Positions 1-13,343 of a stretch of 64,000 nt of DNA are shown here, piece by piece (within the stretch, counting starts at the first letter, position 1; the number at the start of each line of letters is the position of its first letter). Below the pieces are notes generated by a model. The model saw only the letters and a list, made by a program, of their open reading frames with translations, made no database searches and had not been told where the DNA came from. The DNA comes from Lactifluus volemus (Eukaryota > Basidiomycota > Agaricomycetes > Russulales > Russulaceae). Position numbers and translations under genes: made by a program. The DNA is taken from contig WTXI01000031.1 of assembly GCA_022376515.1 (NCBI GenBank), forward strand, positions 62,001 through 126,000. The letters run 5' to 3'.

Positions 1-1118
1 ATAAATACATACATAGTCATTTCAATTGACTTTATTTTCACCATCCGATGTTCATGGTGAATGTACAACACCCCGTGCACACAGAATTCGATCTCATCCA
101 ACGTGTCGATACTCGTGATGCCTGTTCTCCAACGAGACTGCGCTAGTGCACCATTCACGCATCCACGGCATCACTTAATACGATTACCATCTGGACGACT
201 TGTGATGGGCTTGCTTGGCGTGCTTTGGGTGATGATAATTGATGTGTATGCTGTGGTGCATACGGTAATTGGAGTACTGCTTTGACAATGGCTGCAGCGA
301 TTGCATAAGAGAAGAGTCTGAGTGGCCTGGACTCATATGACGTGGTCCTCCTGGCTGATCATCGTGATGCTAATACGACATGGTATGTCTGTTGACGAGT
401 GACAATCTTAAAAGCAAGCGCGTTGGGCTTGGACTTGAGTGCTACTGAAAAAGCGAAGGCGCTCGAACGATTGAGCCTTCTACTGGCCTCTGCTTATTAA
501 ACTAAAGATAATAAACGCTCGTTCCTGATTGTGATCAGCGCTAGTGCTTTAAAACGATCAAAAGGAGGCGGAGCCTACAGTATCCTATGTACACAGCGCT
601 CGAGAGATGCCCATGCACTCAGATGCCGTGTAGACAAACGATGCCTGTCCTGCATACTGATCTGTGGCCACACTCGAGCATCATATAGACCCATCCCTTA
701 CTACAAGAGTACATCTGGGATGGCCATGATGGGCAAGCGTGGCATGCTCTGAGTGACTATGACTAGGACTGATGCATGCATGCGCTGTAGTGGATGTGAT
801 ACCTGAAGAACTCTTCTAATGACATGTGTGATGGTTGTGAGACCCCTCTCTAAATCGCACAGGTTTCTCAGCAGAAGAAGGTTGATGCTGAGGAGATGCG
901 AGTGTGGTGCTTCGATCATAATTGGTAGATAATGTCGGCAGACCCACGGCCGAGAACTTCAATGCCACTGGCGAGCTCCACAGACAGCTTACAGTACACA
1001 GTTTATCGAGTATTCCCTTTTAGAACCAAGAATCCCCCTTGATCCGGGGATCCCAGATGGGTTCTAGAGACGTCGGTCGTAATCGGCGCCTCCGTACAGA
1101 GGAAGGGATTGACATAGG
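1..1118. repeat. Block W, left copy of a ~1.1 kb direct repeat
   Basis: This segment matches 61100-62270 in the same orientation with scattered substitutions and small indels. Shared landmarks are a run of codons ending VIGVLL on the plus strand near 280 and 61350, and a segment reading MIEAPHSHLLSINLLLL on the minus strand near 919 and 61960. The short ORFs are not kept at the same length in the two copies, so I see no supported gene. It sits just beyond the 3' end of receptor gene A. Confidence 0.75.
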
Positions 1119-1226
1119 TACATCGGGAATTAGTATTACTGGTATGTCATTGGGCTCCTGCTCGCTCTGTGTGTCGTCCCCTCCATCCTCGGCTTCCAAC
1201 ATCTTTTCACACTCTGCTATAATATT

Positions 1227-4200
1227 TCAGCACATCCGACTGGTTCCATACTCCGACAAGACTGTCATCACACCTGAGTGTCCTGCATACTTTGCATATT
1301 CCAGTGGTGTTTGATTATATTTGTCCAATGCCTTTGCATCTGCACCACACCTGAGGAGGAGCCGAACAATTTTCCGGTTCCCAGATTTTGAAGCTAGATG
1401 CAATGCAGTCATCTTGTCATTATCTGGGAAATTCACGTCTGCGTCACAATCAAGAAGGAGCTGAATGATGTCCAGGTTTCCTTTGTTTGCCAGTGATGCA
1501 AGGTGAAGCGACGTCTGGCCATTTGTGTCATGTGCATTGACATCTGCGCCAGAATTGAGAAGGAGCTGAGCAATGTCTGTGTGTCCCAATTTTGATGCAA
1601 AGTGTAATGGCATCTGGTTGTTCGCGTCTTGTGAGTTTACATTTGTGCCGCACTCGATAAGGACTTTAGCAAGATCTGCACAAAGGTTTCCCTCCGAGAA
1701 CGGCCCCCACCTAAGAGGTATTCCTAACATTACCTAAACTGAAATCGAAAACGACATAAAGCGTACCAAAGTGGTCTTTTGGACACCAGGTGTAAGGCGG
1801 TCCGGGCATATCTTTCTCGGTTATCATGATTTGCACCACGATGGAGGAGAAGTTGAACCATTTTCAGGTGTCCGTATTGCGAAGCCAGATGTAATGGGGT
1901 CATGTTATTATTATCCAGGGAATTCACATCTGCACCATGATCGAGAAGAAGCTGAGCAGCGTCTAGGCGTCCAGATTTTGATGCAAAGTGTAATGGCATC
2001 TGGTTGTTTGTGTCTTGTGAGTTTACATTTGTGCCGCACTCGATAAGGACTTTAGCAAGATCTACACAAGGTCTTTCCTTCGAGGACGGCCCCCACCTAA
2101 GAGGTATTCCTAGCATTACCTAAACTGAAATCGATTACGACATAAAACATACCCAAGTGATCCAACAAATACCAGGTGTAAGGCGGTCCGGGCATTCTTT
2201 TCTCGAGCATCATGATTTGCACCACGACGAAGAAGAAGTTGAACTATTTTCAGGTGTCCACATTGCGAAGCCAGATGTAATGGGGTCATGTTATTGTTAT
2301 CCAGGGCATTTGCATCAGCACCATGATCGAGAAGAAGCTGAGCAGCATCTAGGTGTCCAAATTCCGATGATGGCCTGTGGTTGTTCGTGTCTTGTGAGTT
2401 TGCACGTTTGATAATGCCGTTACGAATAACTCCATAAGCTTTTCCCACCAAGGATAACTCCCGCCTAAGAGGTATTCTTAGCATTACCTAACTGAAGTCG
2501 AAAATGACATAAAACGTACCAGAATCGTTTTTCGGACACCATGTGTAAGGCGGTCCGGGCATTCTTTTCTCGGGCATCGTGATTTGCACCACGACGAAGA
2601 AGAAGTTGAACTATTTTCACGTGCCCGTATTGCGAAGCCAGATGTAATGGGGTCATGTTATTGTTATCTAGGGCATTCGCATCTGCGCCATGATCGAGAA
2701 GAAGCTGAGCAATGTCTGCGTGTCCAAATTTTGATGCACAGTGCAATGGCATCTGGTTGTTCGTGTCTTTTGAGTTTACGTTTGCGCCGCACTCGATAAG
2801 GACTTTAGCAAGATCTGCCTGAGGCTTTCCTTCCGAGAACAACACTAACCTAAGAGGTATTCCTAGTATTACCTAAACTGAAATCGAAAACGACATAAAA
2901 CGTACCAAAGTCGTTTTTCGGACACCAGGTGTAAGGCGGTCCGGGCATTCTTTTCTCGGGCATCATGATTTGCACCACGATGAAGAAGAAGACGAACAAC
3001 TTCTTGATGCCCATGTCGCGAAGCCAGATGCAATGAGGTCATTTCATATTTGTTCTGGGCTTCCACATCTGCGCCATGATCGAGAAGGAGCTGAGCAACG
3101 TTCAGGTATCCATTTTCCGATGCGAGGTGCAGCGGCATCTGGTTGTTCTTGTCATGTAAACTGGTATTCGCGCCGTGTTCGAGAAGAGCTTTAGCAACAT
3201 CCCAATGGCCGTAGACCGATGCCAAATGCAATGGTGTCGATCCTGTGTCGTCCTGAGTGTCCAAATCCGCATCATGGGAAAGAAGGATCTGAATAACTTC
3301 CAGGTGTCCTCTTTTTGACGCTAAATTCAGTGGAATCCAATTGTTGTCGGGTGAATTTGTATCAGCCCCGTGCTGGAGCAAGATTCGTGTAATCGCCCCG
3401 TTTCCCCTTTCAGAAGCAATAGATAATGAAGTGCGATTGTCACCCTTCTGCCGAGGCCGCTGAGACAGCCAAGCATTTACATTTTGTGCGCGTTGGACAA
3501 TGAGGAACTCTGCGATGTCACAGAAGCCGTAGTGTGCCGCGAGATGCAATGGAAGTTTTGGCAGTACTGATTGGTACGGATAGTGCCTCCTATAATATGT
3601 GCAATTTGTCCAGGCTCTAAAGTGTGGTTTCGTTGGGTCGAAAAGACGTTTCATGCCTTCTTGTACTATCATTGATACATTTTCAAACAGGGCATGGTCT
3701 ACCCAGTGGTTCGTTGCATACCGAACTAGAGGGAGCTCCTTGAGGCTATTATCGGTGAACCATTCATCATGATCAAGGAGCAGCAGAGTGCCGAGGCAGG
3801 CTTTCGCGACCATGGTGTGAGCAGGTGTGGTAAGAATGTTGTAACGGCGGATGGTAGGCATTTGCGCAGCCGCGAGGCGGCCCGACATTAAGAACTCTTT
3901 CACCGAAAAATGCGAGAACTGAACCAGTTTCGAACCACTAGGGCCGTACCAGCCATCTTCCTGGACAATCGTGATCAGACTCGAGCACGTGGTTAGCACA
4001 GCCTGCATTGGGTCTTTCCGGCGACGATCCTCGACAAGCTTGGGAATTTCTCCGGCCTCGAAATCGAGAGCAAGAAACTCCGCAAGCTCTTCAACGGTGA
4101 ACGGACGGGACGCCACTGCCATACACTGGAACAGCCGGTGCGCATAGTCCCAGATTGCCTCATCAATATCTTGCAAGGAACGCTCATACGTTCCATCGAG

Positions 4201-6218
4201 CGTGTCCGGCAATTCTTCCAGAGCGCGCCGGATTCGCTCCGGAGGGTAGCGGCGAAGGAAGTCGAATTGACATGAGACCCATTTGAACCTGCATCACATG
4301 TGTCAGTCACCATCGTGCAGTCCTGTAGCACCGATGCCTTACATTCTATCGCCCTTTTGTAAAAGCGCTCCGATGACCAGTGTCTTCTCCTCCTCTCCCC
4401 ATGTTCCTATGACGAGGTCCGAGTCAACGACAGATCTGACGTATGCTTCGATGTCTTGCCTTTGTCCCCCCTCTTCGTCAAGGGAAACAAAATGGGACTT
4501 CAAGCGATTCAGGACAGTTCCGATGTCGGTTTCAGGGCGAGAAGTGACGCATATACGTAGATTTGGAAGATTTAGACAAACAAGCTCCTCGACAAGCTTG
4601 AGGACCTTTCCCCGGGGAGTTGGCGTGTCATAGGCTTTCGGGCATTCGTCAAGAGCATCCACAATAACGTGAATTGGGGGATGTGCAGCACATCGGAAAA
4701 TATCCTTTAAACAATTTGCAAGTGCGGTGTCACTGGGTTCTTGAGAGCCATTACGGTGATCCAAATAGAACTTTGAAAGAATGTCGGAGTAGGACTGGGA
4801 CTGGTCATGAAGCTGGAACAGAAGCGAGGACATCAAACCCCGTGAATTCTTCTTTTCGTCGTCTCCGAATTCGCAATAGAAGAACGCAAGCGAGGCCAAT
4901 CCAGACTTGCGCATGCCGTCGATGTATTCAATAATCGACGAGCTGGTCAATGATATCAGTTTCGACACCGGAAAATACAGGAAATGTTGTGTACCAGAGG
5001 ACGGTCTTTCCAGCGCCGGCTACCACAACAGAAGCCATCAATCTCGGTGCGTTGTTTTAACAGCAAGGGACTGACGTTTACCACAAACCCACAAGAGGGA
5101 GCCAGACGACTGCCAGTTGACCAAAGTATCACTTTGAATCAGCCATTTCGTGGTCCCGTCGTAGCGAGCTTCGCACGCGATGTTGTGGTTCTTCGATGGG
5201 TCTGGCGGGGAGAGCCAGTGTTGAAGATCTCGCCGCATTTGGTCAGCTGTAAAACGATCTCAGTGTTCTTGGTCAGAAGTGACGAGATTATGTGAATAAC
5301 TGACCCTTTTCTTTCTTCGCATGGCTCGTGTCACCGTCCATGATCACTCTCGAATTTTTCTCAATTCGGGAGACAACTCCGAGCGTCTGCGCTGCAGTCG
5401 CCCGCACCTCCTCTTGGATAAGCTTATCCAGCTTCTTTAGTGCCCCCTCGACCTTATTCTCTCCGAAAAGCTTCAACCCGAACTTCTCTGCATCGTGGTC
5501 AGCCATGTGACCAATGGACAAAAATCCACTCACTCAGTCGTGATTGCTTTATCTGTTCGGTAGCCAGAGCGAGGGTAGACAACATTTCGATTATGATCTT
5601 CACAACAACCTTCCTTACTGCCGTTGTTGGAGAGGCTTGAGTATAAATATCCAAGCGTTGGACGACATTTCCAAGGGAGTCAAATAGTTCGAAAAGGAGA
5701 TCATAGCCGGCATTGACATCCTTCACGGCCTGGGAACGAGATGTCACGAGAACACGCGCTGAGGAACTGAAGACACATACGGCAAGGAGGATACCAATGG
5801 CGGAAAATATTAATCTTATAGGTGGGATGGACTGCAGAATATGGATCATGACATGAACGGAGACTATGGGCACATTCAGACGCACCACTGAAGCAACACC
5901 ATGTCCAGCTTGAATAGCTCCTTGAAGTCCTCTCAGGGCAGTGCCCGAGCCAGTGAAAACCGTATGCAGAACATTCACCGTATGCAGTATGGACTTCGTC
6001 ATCTTGGGGTGACGGTCATTTCCGAGGGATTTACGAAAGGCTTGTAGTTGCTCTTCGAGAACTTGATTGATGGACTCAATAGTGTGGCATGATCTGAGTC
6101 GGATGGCAAGTTGATGTTCAATGAGACTTGCGCCGACCTTCGCTTGGTACTGCTTAACGGCATCGTCCAAAAGAGACTGCAAAGTAGACGAGTCAGAGGT
6201 ATCGGTTATAGAAGACAT
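1227..6218 (-). CDS. NLR A: Goodbye-NACHT-ankyrin STAND receptor, intact (1465 aa)
   Basis: Likely intracellular NOD-like receptor: nucleotide-driven oligomerisation through NACHT, ligand sensing through ankyrin repeats. My exon model on the minus strand is 6218-5886, 5831-5781, 5729-5534, 5487-5305, 5246-5076, 5019-4995, 4942-4343, 4288-2906, 2849-2520, 2464-2153, 2096-1767, 1710-1227. It totals 4398 nt with no internal stop. Residues 1-195 form a Goodbye-like helical domain. A linker with LDKLIQEEVRAT follows. Walker A GKPGAGKT lies near 310-317 and is split across exons. Walker B VIVDALDECP lies near 412, and ICVTSRPE near 450. The winged-helix part starts near LPDTLDGTYERS (546). Ankyrin repeats run from about 765 to the end. 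The start is the ATG giving MSSITDTSD, the start conserved in the paralogs. Gene A alone keeps the full terminal ankyrin module, ending YGTSRMC. The family role in non-self recognition is established; the ligand is unknown. Confidence 0.85.
1711..2905 (-). repeat. Ankyrin exon array of NLR A (3 internal exon units plus terminal exon boundary)
   Basis: Three exons of 330, 312 and 330 nt are separated by introns of 55-56 nt. Introns start GTACGT, GTATGT or GTACGC and end TCTTAG. Each junction falls after the second base of a codon (Trp or Gly), so every exon is symmetric. Each unit starts with the module DLAKVLIECG.NVNSQD and ends RTALHLV. Confidence 0.85.
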
Positions 6219-6499
6219 ATGTTTGACCAAAGAGAAACTAGTCGGGTCTGAGTATATGAAAGTGGGGTGGATGTTGTCGTGGTTCACGGGTGAGGGTGAG
6301 GCTACCTCGTGTACTAGTATTGATACCAATACAGCAGTGCTAGTCAACTACCAATCGGATTTTAAAGCAGGCGCAAGTAACTTTCCTATGTGGGTATACA
6401 ATGCCGGCATGATTCGGAAACAACGTTAGCCGGTCGATAGTTCAAAGTTGAGATGACATTGTGTTTCCGGATCCGAGTCTGGCTATCCAACCATCACTC

Positions 6500-8079
6500 A
6501 GTATGGTTCCGCAGGGTCATTCCTGTGCCAATATTCATTACGCGCGGCGCGCAGGCCACGCGCCACAACCTTCCGAACCGAAGACGTCACGTGGTGTCGG
6601 CCTGAACTGCCCATAACTTTTTCGCCCAAGGTCACTCCGTGGTTATCGGTATTGAGCTCATTATCCTCCACTCGCCCACCCCTCTCCAAAGGCGTTCTCT
6701 CTGAGTTCACTACAACAGCGATATCGCTGTCCTCTAGCTATCGGCATGAATGAGCATCCCCGCTCTCCCGCTGTCATGATTCGTGATGGACGTACAACCT
6801 CTATGATCGACTAACAAACGCGTTTCTACGTGCCAACAAGAATGTGACGTCCTTCCTGGCCCATCATGTCTCCGAGTCCTCAGCCATCATGCGGGCCGCA
6901 TAGAATAAACCAGGCTTATCTTCACAGGGTCCGTGGACACTTCCTGGGGAGCGCCTACCATGCGTCGAGTCGCGTGTACGGGCCACAAAAAACATATTCA
7001 GACAGCGGTACGTTTATACCACGTCAGGGTCTTTGCGCTCTGGGATGACACGCTTGTTGCTAGACAGGTGCCAAACAAGGTCGAAGAGCAACTGAAGGAG
7101 ATAGAAATCGGGCAGGCCGATTGATGGAGATGGTTGTTGAGGAGACGCGGCTTGCGATAGACGTGGGGTAAGGGGACGATAGAAGGCTAAATCCTAGCAC
7201 GAGGTTTGATAGAAAATATATTATGAACAATGACTATATCTTTTCGCTGTGAGCGGACCTCCGAGTCGTCACAATTTAATTCAGGCCAACCGCATCCAAA
7301 TGTACAGATGACCTTTGTCAGAATACAAATGCCAGTGGCACAAGGTGTATTCTCTCCAAAAGCGATACAGCGCCTGAATAACATAACAAATACCAATCCC
7401 TGCTGGCTCTGCATCGCTGTTCCGACATTCTCAAACAGGGTTATATGCGCTCATCTCGGCAATAAAATCCAGTGAAGTCCTCAGATCGAGGTCAACAAGG
7501 ATGAAGAGTTGTTCGAATGCTGTGTATGTAGGTTTGAGCTCGTTCAGTAGAACTTGAAAACTACAACTGGGTACCTATTTCTGTCAATATCGCCCTGATT
7601 ACCACATCCTCCATTACTATGTCCTCACTGTGTGTACACCACTCTTATCATGCGCGGCAGCAGTCAGCCGTCAAGGAGCCACCAACAGGGTTCTACGTTC
7701 AGAACCTCGGTGCCGCGCCAGGCCAGAGACGATGATCAATATGTGGGTAGCCAATGACGAAGGAGCCTAACCAATGTCGATTGGGAACGAGCGAGTTCTA
7801 TGGTTATAATTCTTACCTAGAATGACATTGTTCTAGAGCCTGGCAGGGAAATGGGAAACCGCATAGGCCAGGGTGGACGCCATACATCGGTGGCAGGTGA
7901 ATCTACTAGCCCAAAAACTGGAAGGTGTGGCAGTGGTATGGCAAGCGCGAGATTTTTCGAGGAAATTGTGAGGGGCAGTGACATAGAGCACAGAGGTATC
8001 GTAGCTACTCGAATGGGAGCGACAGAACAGGTAAGGTGGGGCAGGACGGAGACGCGGCCAGAAAAGGGCATACGCACAC
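6500..8079. repeat. Block X, copy 1 (unidentified, duplicated with the NLRs)
   Basis: A segment of about 1.3-1.6 kb that recurs upstream of each receptor and next to each Got1 relic. Marker features are a plus-strand stretch NKVEEQLKEIEIGQAD near 7080-7120 and an intron-like GTAAG...TTTAG segment on the minus strand near 7770-7815. Frames differ between copies through small indels, so no common ORF survives. I do not recognise a product. It may be a decayed gene or an old element. Confidence 0.7.
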
Positions 8080-8395
8080 GAAAAGATTGAGAAACCCGAA
8101 CATCTCCACGAACACGCCGGTGGCTGGCCACTTAAAAAAAAAAAAGGCGAAGAGGATGCCTCCGAGGAAGCAGACGGTCCCACGTAGCTTGTTCCTTCGC
8201 GCTAAAAGGTAAAACGTCTTTTGTGGGCCGGTGATGAGGGAGACACGGAGGTCTCCAAGGAATAGGATCTGGTGAGTGCGTATCGAGGGAGTGATCAATG
8301 ATAATGATAGCTAGCATGAGAGTAGAGAGATAGATTGCGCACATTTCCAAGGGCAACCAGAGCACCGTCAATCAAAGAAGAGCATGACGCCAAGC
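8080..8395 (-). pseudogene. Got1-like Golgi transport protein relic 1
   Basis: The minus strand encodes LITGPQKTFYLLARRNKLRG followed by GVFVEMFGFLNLF, the signature core of the Got1/Sft2-like tetraspanning protein that aids ER-Golgi vesicle traffic. Upstream, GVMLFFD is followed by a 4-nt insertion that breaks the frame before GALVALGN. The first exon is absent. A poly-T run lengthens the third membrane segment. No C-terminal exon is recognisable. It cannot give a full protein. Confidence 0.75.
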
Positions 8396-8559
8396 CGCAC
8401 AGCCCCGAGTCCGCTTGATCAATAACGCCACCCTTCTGGGTGCAGAAGGGTGAATGTGCGATCACCATCTGAGCACGCTCTGCAACAAACTGGAAGGTGT
8501 GACGGTGGTATGGCAAGCGCGAGATGTCCAGGTCAACTCGTGGCGAGTGACATAAAGTA

Positions 8560-9340
8560 CACGCTTATGGTAGATGTGGAACTTGTCGATGGGTAGTTGG
8601 TGAAGAAAAGTGATAAATGGGAAACAAATGCTCTGGAGTGGGGAAGATTAGTACCGGTAAGGGGTAAACGGGGCCGATGAACGCACATTTTTTGCACCTA
8701 AAGCAAGACAGTCCGAATTCCTCTGACAACATGTCGACGGTTGGCCTTTTGAAAAAAGGGGCTTCCACATCGTCTGAACCTGCGTGAAATTTGAAACGTC
8801 ATTCGTAAGTTAGGTCAGAGTGAGGAAGATGTATTTACTCGTTGAAGCTGTAGCCGATATCAGCTAGCAGGACAGAAGATATCCAGCACATTAAAGCCAT
8901 CGGAAAAGACCATGTTACTACTAGATGTCACTTGACGGGGTAGATGATGACCGAAGAATACGTTCGGGCGTTCGGGCCATTGCCCGTCTCAGCCGAGCAC
9001 GGACTTCGACTCATCCCCCTACTTCTCGACCAGCACCAGTCAAGGGTGACCCACCGAATTCGCCCCGGTCAAGATGCCCTTCATAGTGGTCTGCACAAAT
9101 TGACTATTTTTGCTTGTATTTTTGTATGTCCGCGGGCTCGGCCATGCTCACCCCGGATCCGTCGTATGCCCTCCAGCAATACGAACGAAGCTCTTCCCAC
9201 TGGCAGAAATCTTGCCTATAGCTCGAGTCTGGCTATCCAATTATCACTCGGTAGTTCCGCAGTTTGACAAAGTCATTCATGTGCCAATATCCATTACGAG
9301 TAACTTTTACGCCCAATTAGTCAACATGACCACCTGATTC
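8560..9340. repeat. Block Y, copy 1
   Basis: Similar segments occur at 34761-35819 (inverted), 48200-49430 and 60350-61090. Shared marks are the GATATCAGCT...GGACA motif, the text CTTCTCGACCAGCA and a stretch coding YALQQYER in some copies. ORFs are short and broken differently in each copy. No function is assigned. Confidence 0.6.
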
Positions 9341-9369
9341 AGTCTCTTCGCGATAACTTGGCCCGGACG

Positions 9370-10934
9370 CCCGGTGACAAACAGATAGATTTTTAGTAGA
9401 GTCGGTTATCGGTACTGAACTCATTATCGTCTACTCGCCCACCCCTCGGTAAGGGCTCTCTCTCCGAGTCCACTACAACAACGACATCACCGTCCTCTAG
9501 CTGTTGGAATAAATGAGCATCCCCGCTCGGCGCTCTCCCGACTCATGAATCGTGATGGACGTACAACCTCGTACCTATGACCGACTGACAAAATCTCAAC
9601 AAGCGTTTCTACGTGCCAACAAGCATGTGACGTCCTTCCTGGCCTGTCATGACTCCTCAGTCACCATGTGGACCGCATAGAATAAACCCGAGGGCTTATC
9701 TTCACATGGACCGTGGACGCTTCCCGGGGAGCGCCTACTATGCGTCGAATCGCGGTGTAAGGGGTCTCAATGGGCCACAAAAATATATTTAGACAGCAGT
9801 ACGTTTATGCCACGTCAGAGCCTTCGCGTTCTGGGATGACATGCTTGATGCTAGACAGGGATCTGGAGGTGGCAAACAAAGTTGAAGAGCAATGAAGGAG
9901 AGAGGCCGATCGATGAAGGAGATTGTCTTCGAGGAGACGTGGCTTACGGCAGGCGTGGGTAGGGGCGCGATCGAAGGCCGAAACCTACGAGATTTTGACA
10001 GGGAGAACATCGAGAGTTGACTTCTGATAGAAAGCACATCATGAACAAAGACTTTCTTTTTGTCGCTGTGAGCGGACCTCCGAGTCATCACAATTTGATT
10101 CAGGCAGCGTCCAAATGTACAGATGACCTTTGTCCGAGCACAAATGCCAGTGGCACAACTGGTGTATTCTCTCCAAAAGCGATACAGCCCCCGAATAAGG
10201 GAATAATACCAATCCCTGCTGTCTCTGCATTGCCGTTCTGACATTCACAATAAGTTCATATGCGCTCATCTCGGCAATATAAACCAGCAAAGGTCAATGC
10301 CCTCAGATCGAGGTCAACAAGAATGACGAGTTGTTCGAATGTTCTGTATGTAGGTTTGAGCCAGTTCAGTACAACTTAAAACTACAGCTGCGCACCTATT
10401 TCTGGTCCTCAACTTCACACTGATCACCACATCCTCCATTTATATGTCCTCCTGCGTGTACCCCACTCTTCTCATGCACGGCGGCAGTCAGCCGTCAACG
10501 AGGTCACCGTTCCACGTTCAGAACTTCGGTGCCGCGCCAGGCCAGAGACGATAGCCAGTAGGTGGGGAGCCAATGACGGAGTCGAGTGCAAAAGGCGAGA
10601 GACAAGTGTGCGTTGGCAAGGATGTAATGATGTATAGCGGAGCCCAAACCAATGCTGATTGGGAACGAGCGAGTTCTATGGTTACAGTGCTTACCTAGAA
10701 TGACCTTGTTGTAGAGCCCGGCAGGGAAATGGGGACCGCATAGGGTGGACGCCATACATCGGTGGCACATAGTCCAAAAACTGGAAGGCGTGGCAGTGGT
10801 ATGGCAAGCGCGAGATGTGTAGAGGAAATTGTGAGGGGCAGTGACCTAGAGCGCAGAGATATCATAGTTACTCGAATGGGAGCGACAGAACAGGTAAGGA
10901 GGGGCAGGACGGAGACGCGGGCAGAAAAGCGCAT
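9370..10934. repeat. Block X, copy 2
   Basis: Close copy of the X block at 6500-8079, here not attached to a receptor 5' end but still followed by a Got1 relic. The minus strand reads AKALTWHKRTAV near 9790-9825, a segment also recognisable in other X copies (19277, 34445 region, 36316, 50246). I cannot assign a gene. Confidence 0.7.
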
Positions 10935-11367
10935 ACGCACCAAAAAAGATTGAGAACCCGAACATCTCCACCAACACGCGGATGGCTGGCCACTTGAGAA
11001 AGACGAGGAGGATGCCTCCGAGGAAACAGGCGGTCCCACACAACTTGTTCTTCCGCGCGAAAAAGTAAAACGTCTTTTGTGGGTCGATGATGAGGAAGAG
11101 ACCGCCGAGAAAGAGGATCTAAGTGCGTGTTGTGTATATCGAGGGAAATAACTATTAGCCAGCATGAGAGTGGGAGAGATGGATTGCCCACGTTTCCGAG
11201 GGCGAGGAGAGCACCGTCAAAGAAGAGCATGACGCCGAGCAGCATGAAGAGTGCGCCACGCGAGGTCAGCCTGACGCCAATTTCTACTCCGAGTTAGTCG
11301 TTGACCTTTCGTAGTGAAAGGAAACAAAAAAGGCTTTTTACTGACTTTGCATATCTGTTAGCCACAT
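10935..11367 (-). pseudogene. Got1-like relic 2, with exons 1-3
   Basis: Three exons can be joined on the minus strand. Exon 1 is 11367-11346 (MWLTDMQ), with a 62-nt intron starting GTCAGT. Exon 2 is 11283-11192 ([20 protein letters not shown]...ALGN). Exon 3 runs from 11118 (ILFLGGLFLIIDPQKTFYFF). This is the canonical Got1 N-terminus and core. One base is missing near the end of exon 3, changing GFLNLFG to GFSIFFG, and no final exon is seen. It lies head-to-tail beyond the 3' end of receptor B. It was probably a functional gene before duplication and is now a relic. Confidence 0.75.
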
Positions 11368-12237
11368 AATTTTGGGGTGTATATGTCACGGTAGCAGGTG
11401 AACCGAGGCGGTCGTGGCAGGCCGCCACGTGCCATGCTGACGCGATATGTCGCGCGCGCTAGTAACTGACCAGCTTTGTTCACCTTTGATTGGAATCGTT
11501 CAGTCACGCCAGCCATGGGCTTGATACACTGCTTGGTTGCTTACCAGTACTAGTATCGAGGGCTCCTCACTGTCCTCAGTGTATGAACCATATGTGTGGC
11601 GATGAGTCAAAATTGAGTGAGAAATTCAAACATTAGGTCAAGCATTAGGTGAAATCCTTGAGTGAGATGATCCGCAGACGGCATTGTGTCAGCATAGTCA
11701 GCAGAGCCGTGTATGTCCTGGACTAAGAAAATACAGATGCCATATGCAAACGAGAATGGCTTGCGATCTAGACAACTTCGAGCTCCATACACAATGGCAG
11801 CGACAAAAGGCATTAATAGGTTCTTGTCGCACTTCTGTTGTGAATAAAAGCGAACTAATGCGTTGTTCTTATCTTAGAAAATCACTTCTTTTTCCACCAA
11901 GGACAACTTGAAGCACGCGAATATTCCCCCACTGCAAAAATAGTGCGACTGACACTTAGTCCAGAAGATGAAGGCCACTGAGTTAAGATTTATATAGTCT
12001 GATTTGTTCCATACTTCAACAAGACTGTCGGTTATCATATCATACGATAGTATCCTATGTAATGTGAACACTGCAGTGGTGTTCGATTATATTTGTGATT
12101 TGTCCAATGCCTTTGCATCTGCACACAACAGAGAAGGAGCTGAATGACGTCCAGGTTCCTTCCTTTGATGTGAGATGTAGCTAGAGCTGGCCATTCGTGT
12201 TATGTGCATTGACATCTACTGAACAATCGAGAAGGAG
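11368..12237. other. Got1 upstream region and decayed terminal exon of NLR B
   Basis: This interval matches 37899-38860 closely, and parts of 31983-32841 and 51846-52518. It holds the leader region of the Got1 relic and, near 12000-12235, a broken version of the last ankyrin module of gene A (AQLLL, QTPLEY region). A minus-strand ORF at 11607-11813 starting MPFVAAIVYG is shared with 38087-38359. It may be a small gene or chance; I cannot tell. Confidence 0.55.
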
Positions 12238-13338
12238 CTACGCAATGTCTGCGGGTTCAAATTTTGATGCAAAGTGCAATGGCATCTGGTTGTTTGTGTC
12301 TTGTGAGTTTACATTTGGGACGCGCTCAATAAGGGTATTAGCGACATCTGCATCATGATTTGCACCATGAAGAAGAAGAAGCTGGACAATTTCCAGGTGT
12401 CCGCGTTCCGAAGCCAGATGCAACGGGGTCACGTGATTGTTATCCAGGGCATTCGGATCTGCGCCATGATCGAGAAGAAGTCGAGCAGAGTCTAGGTATC
12501 CAATGTTTGATGCAAAGTGCAATGGCGTCGAGTTGTTCATGTCTTGTGAATTGACATTTGCACCGCACTCGATAAGGACTTTAGCGAGATCTGAACACCG
12601 CTCTTCCCTTGGCTCTTCCTTAAAGATCGATGGCCTAAAAGGAATTCTAGCATTACCTAAACTGAAATTGAGAATACCATAAAGCGTACCAAGCATGTAG
12701 GAACACCATGTTTAAGGCAGTCCGGGCATCCTTGTCTCGGGAATCATGATTTGCGCCACAAAGAAGAAGAAGCTGAACAATTTCCAGGTGTCCGTGTTCC
12801 GAAGCCAGATGCAATAGGGTCACGTGACCGATATCCAGGGCATTCGGATCTGCGCCATGATTGAGAAGAAGTCGAGCAGTGTCTAGGTGTCCAAATTTCG
12901 ATGCAAAGTGTAATGGTGTCGAGTTGTTCTTGTCTTTGGAATTTACATCTGCGCCGCACTCGATAAGGTCTTTAGCGAGATCTGAATGCTCCTTTTCCTC
13001 CAAGATCGGCCTAAAAGGAATTCTGGCATTATCTAAACTGAAATCGAGAATACCATAAAGCGTACCTAGGATGTCCGAACACCAGATTTAAGGCAGTCCG
13101 GGCACCCTTGTCTCGGGAATCATGATTTGCGCCACGAAGAAGGAGAAGCTGGACAATTTCCAGGTGTCCGTGTTCCGAAGCCAGATGCAATGGGGTCACG
13201 TGATTATCATCCAGGGCATTCGGATCTGCGCCATGATTGAGAAGAAGTCGAGCAGAGTCTAGGTATCCAAATTTCGATGCAAAATGTAATGGTGTCTGGC
13301 TGCTCGCGTCTTGTGAATTTACATTTGCACCACACTCG
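12238..13338 (-). pseudogene. Detached 3' ankyrin exons of NLR B
   Basis: Two complete ankyrin exons and part of a third continue the array of gene B on the far side of the LTR insertion. Translated segments such as DLAKVLIECGANVNSQD and DSARLLLDHGADPNALD are still open, and the intervening introns keep GTACGC donors. They can no longer be joined to gene B without reading through the LTR. The last unit ends at a TAG that replaces the Gln codon of ADIAQLLL. Confidence 0.75.
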
Positions 13339-13343
13339 ATAAG
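13339..13343. repeat. Target-site duplication ATAAG, left of the solo LTR
   Basis: Identical to 13730-13734. Other units of the array read CTCGATAAGG without interruption. Confidence 0.8.

Noticed and set aside
10504..10770. Candidate last exon of Got1 (minus strand, around LPVFGL)
   Set aside because: Similarity to the expected C-terminal part is too weak and the frame varies between copies.
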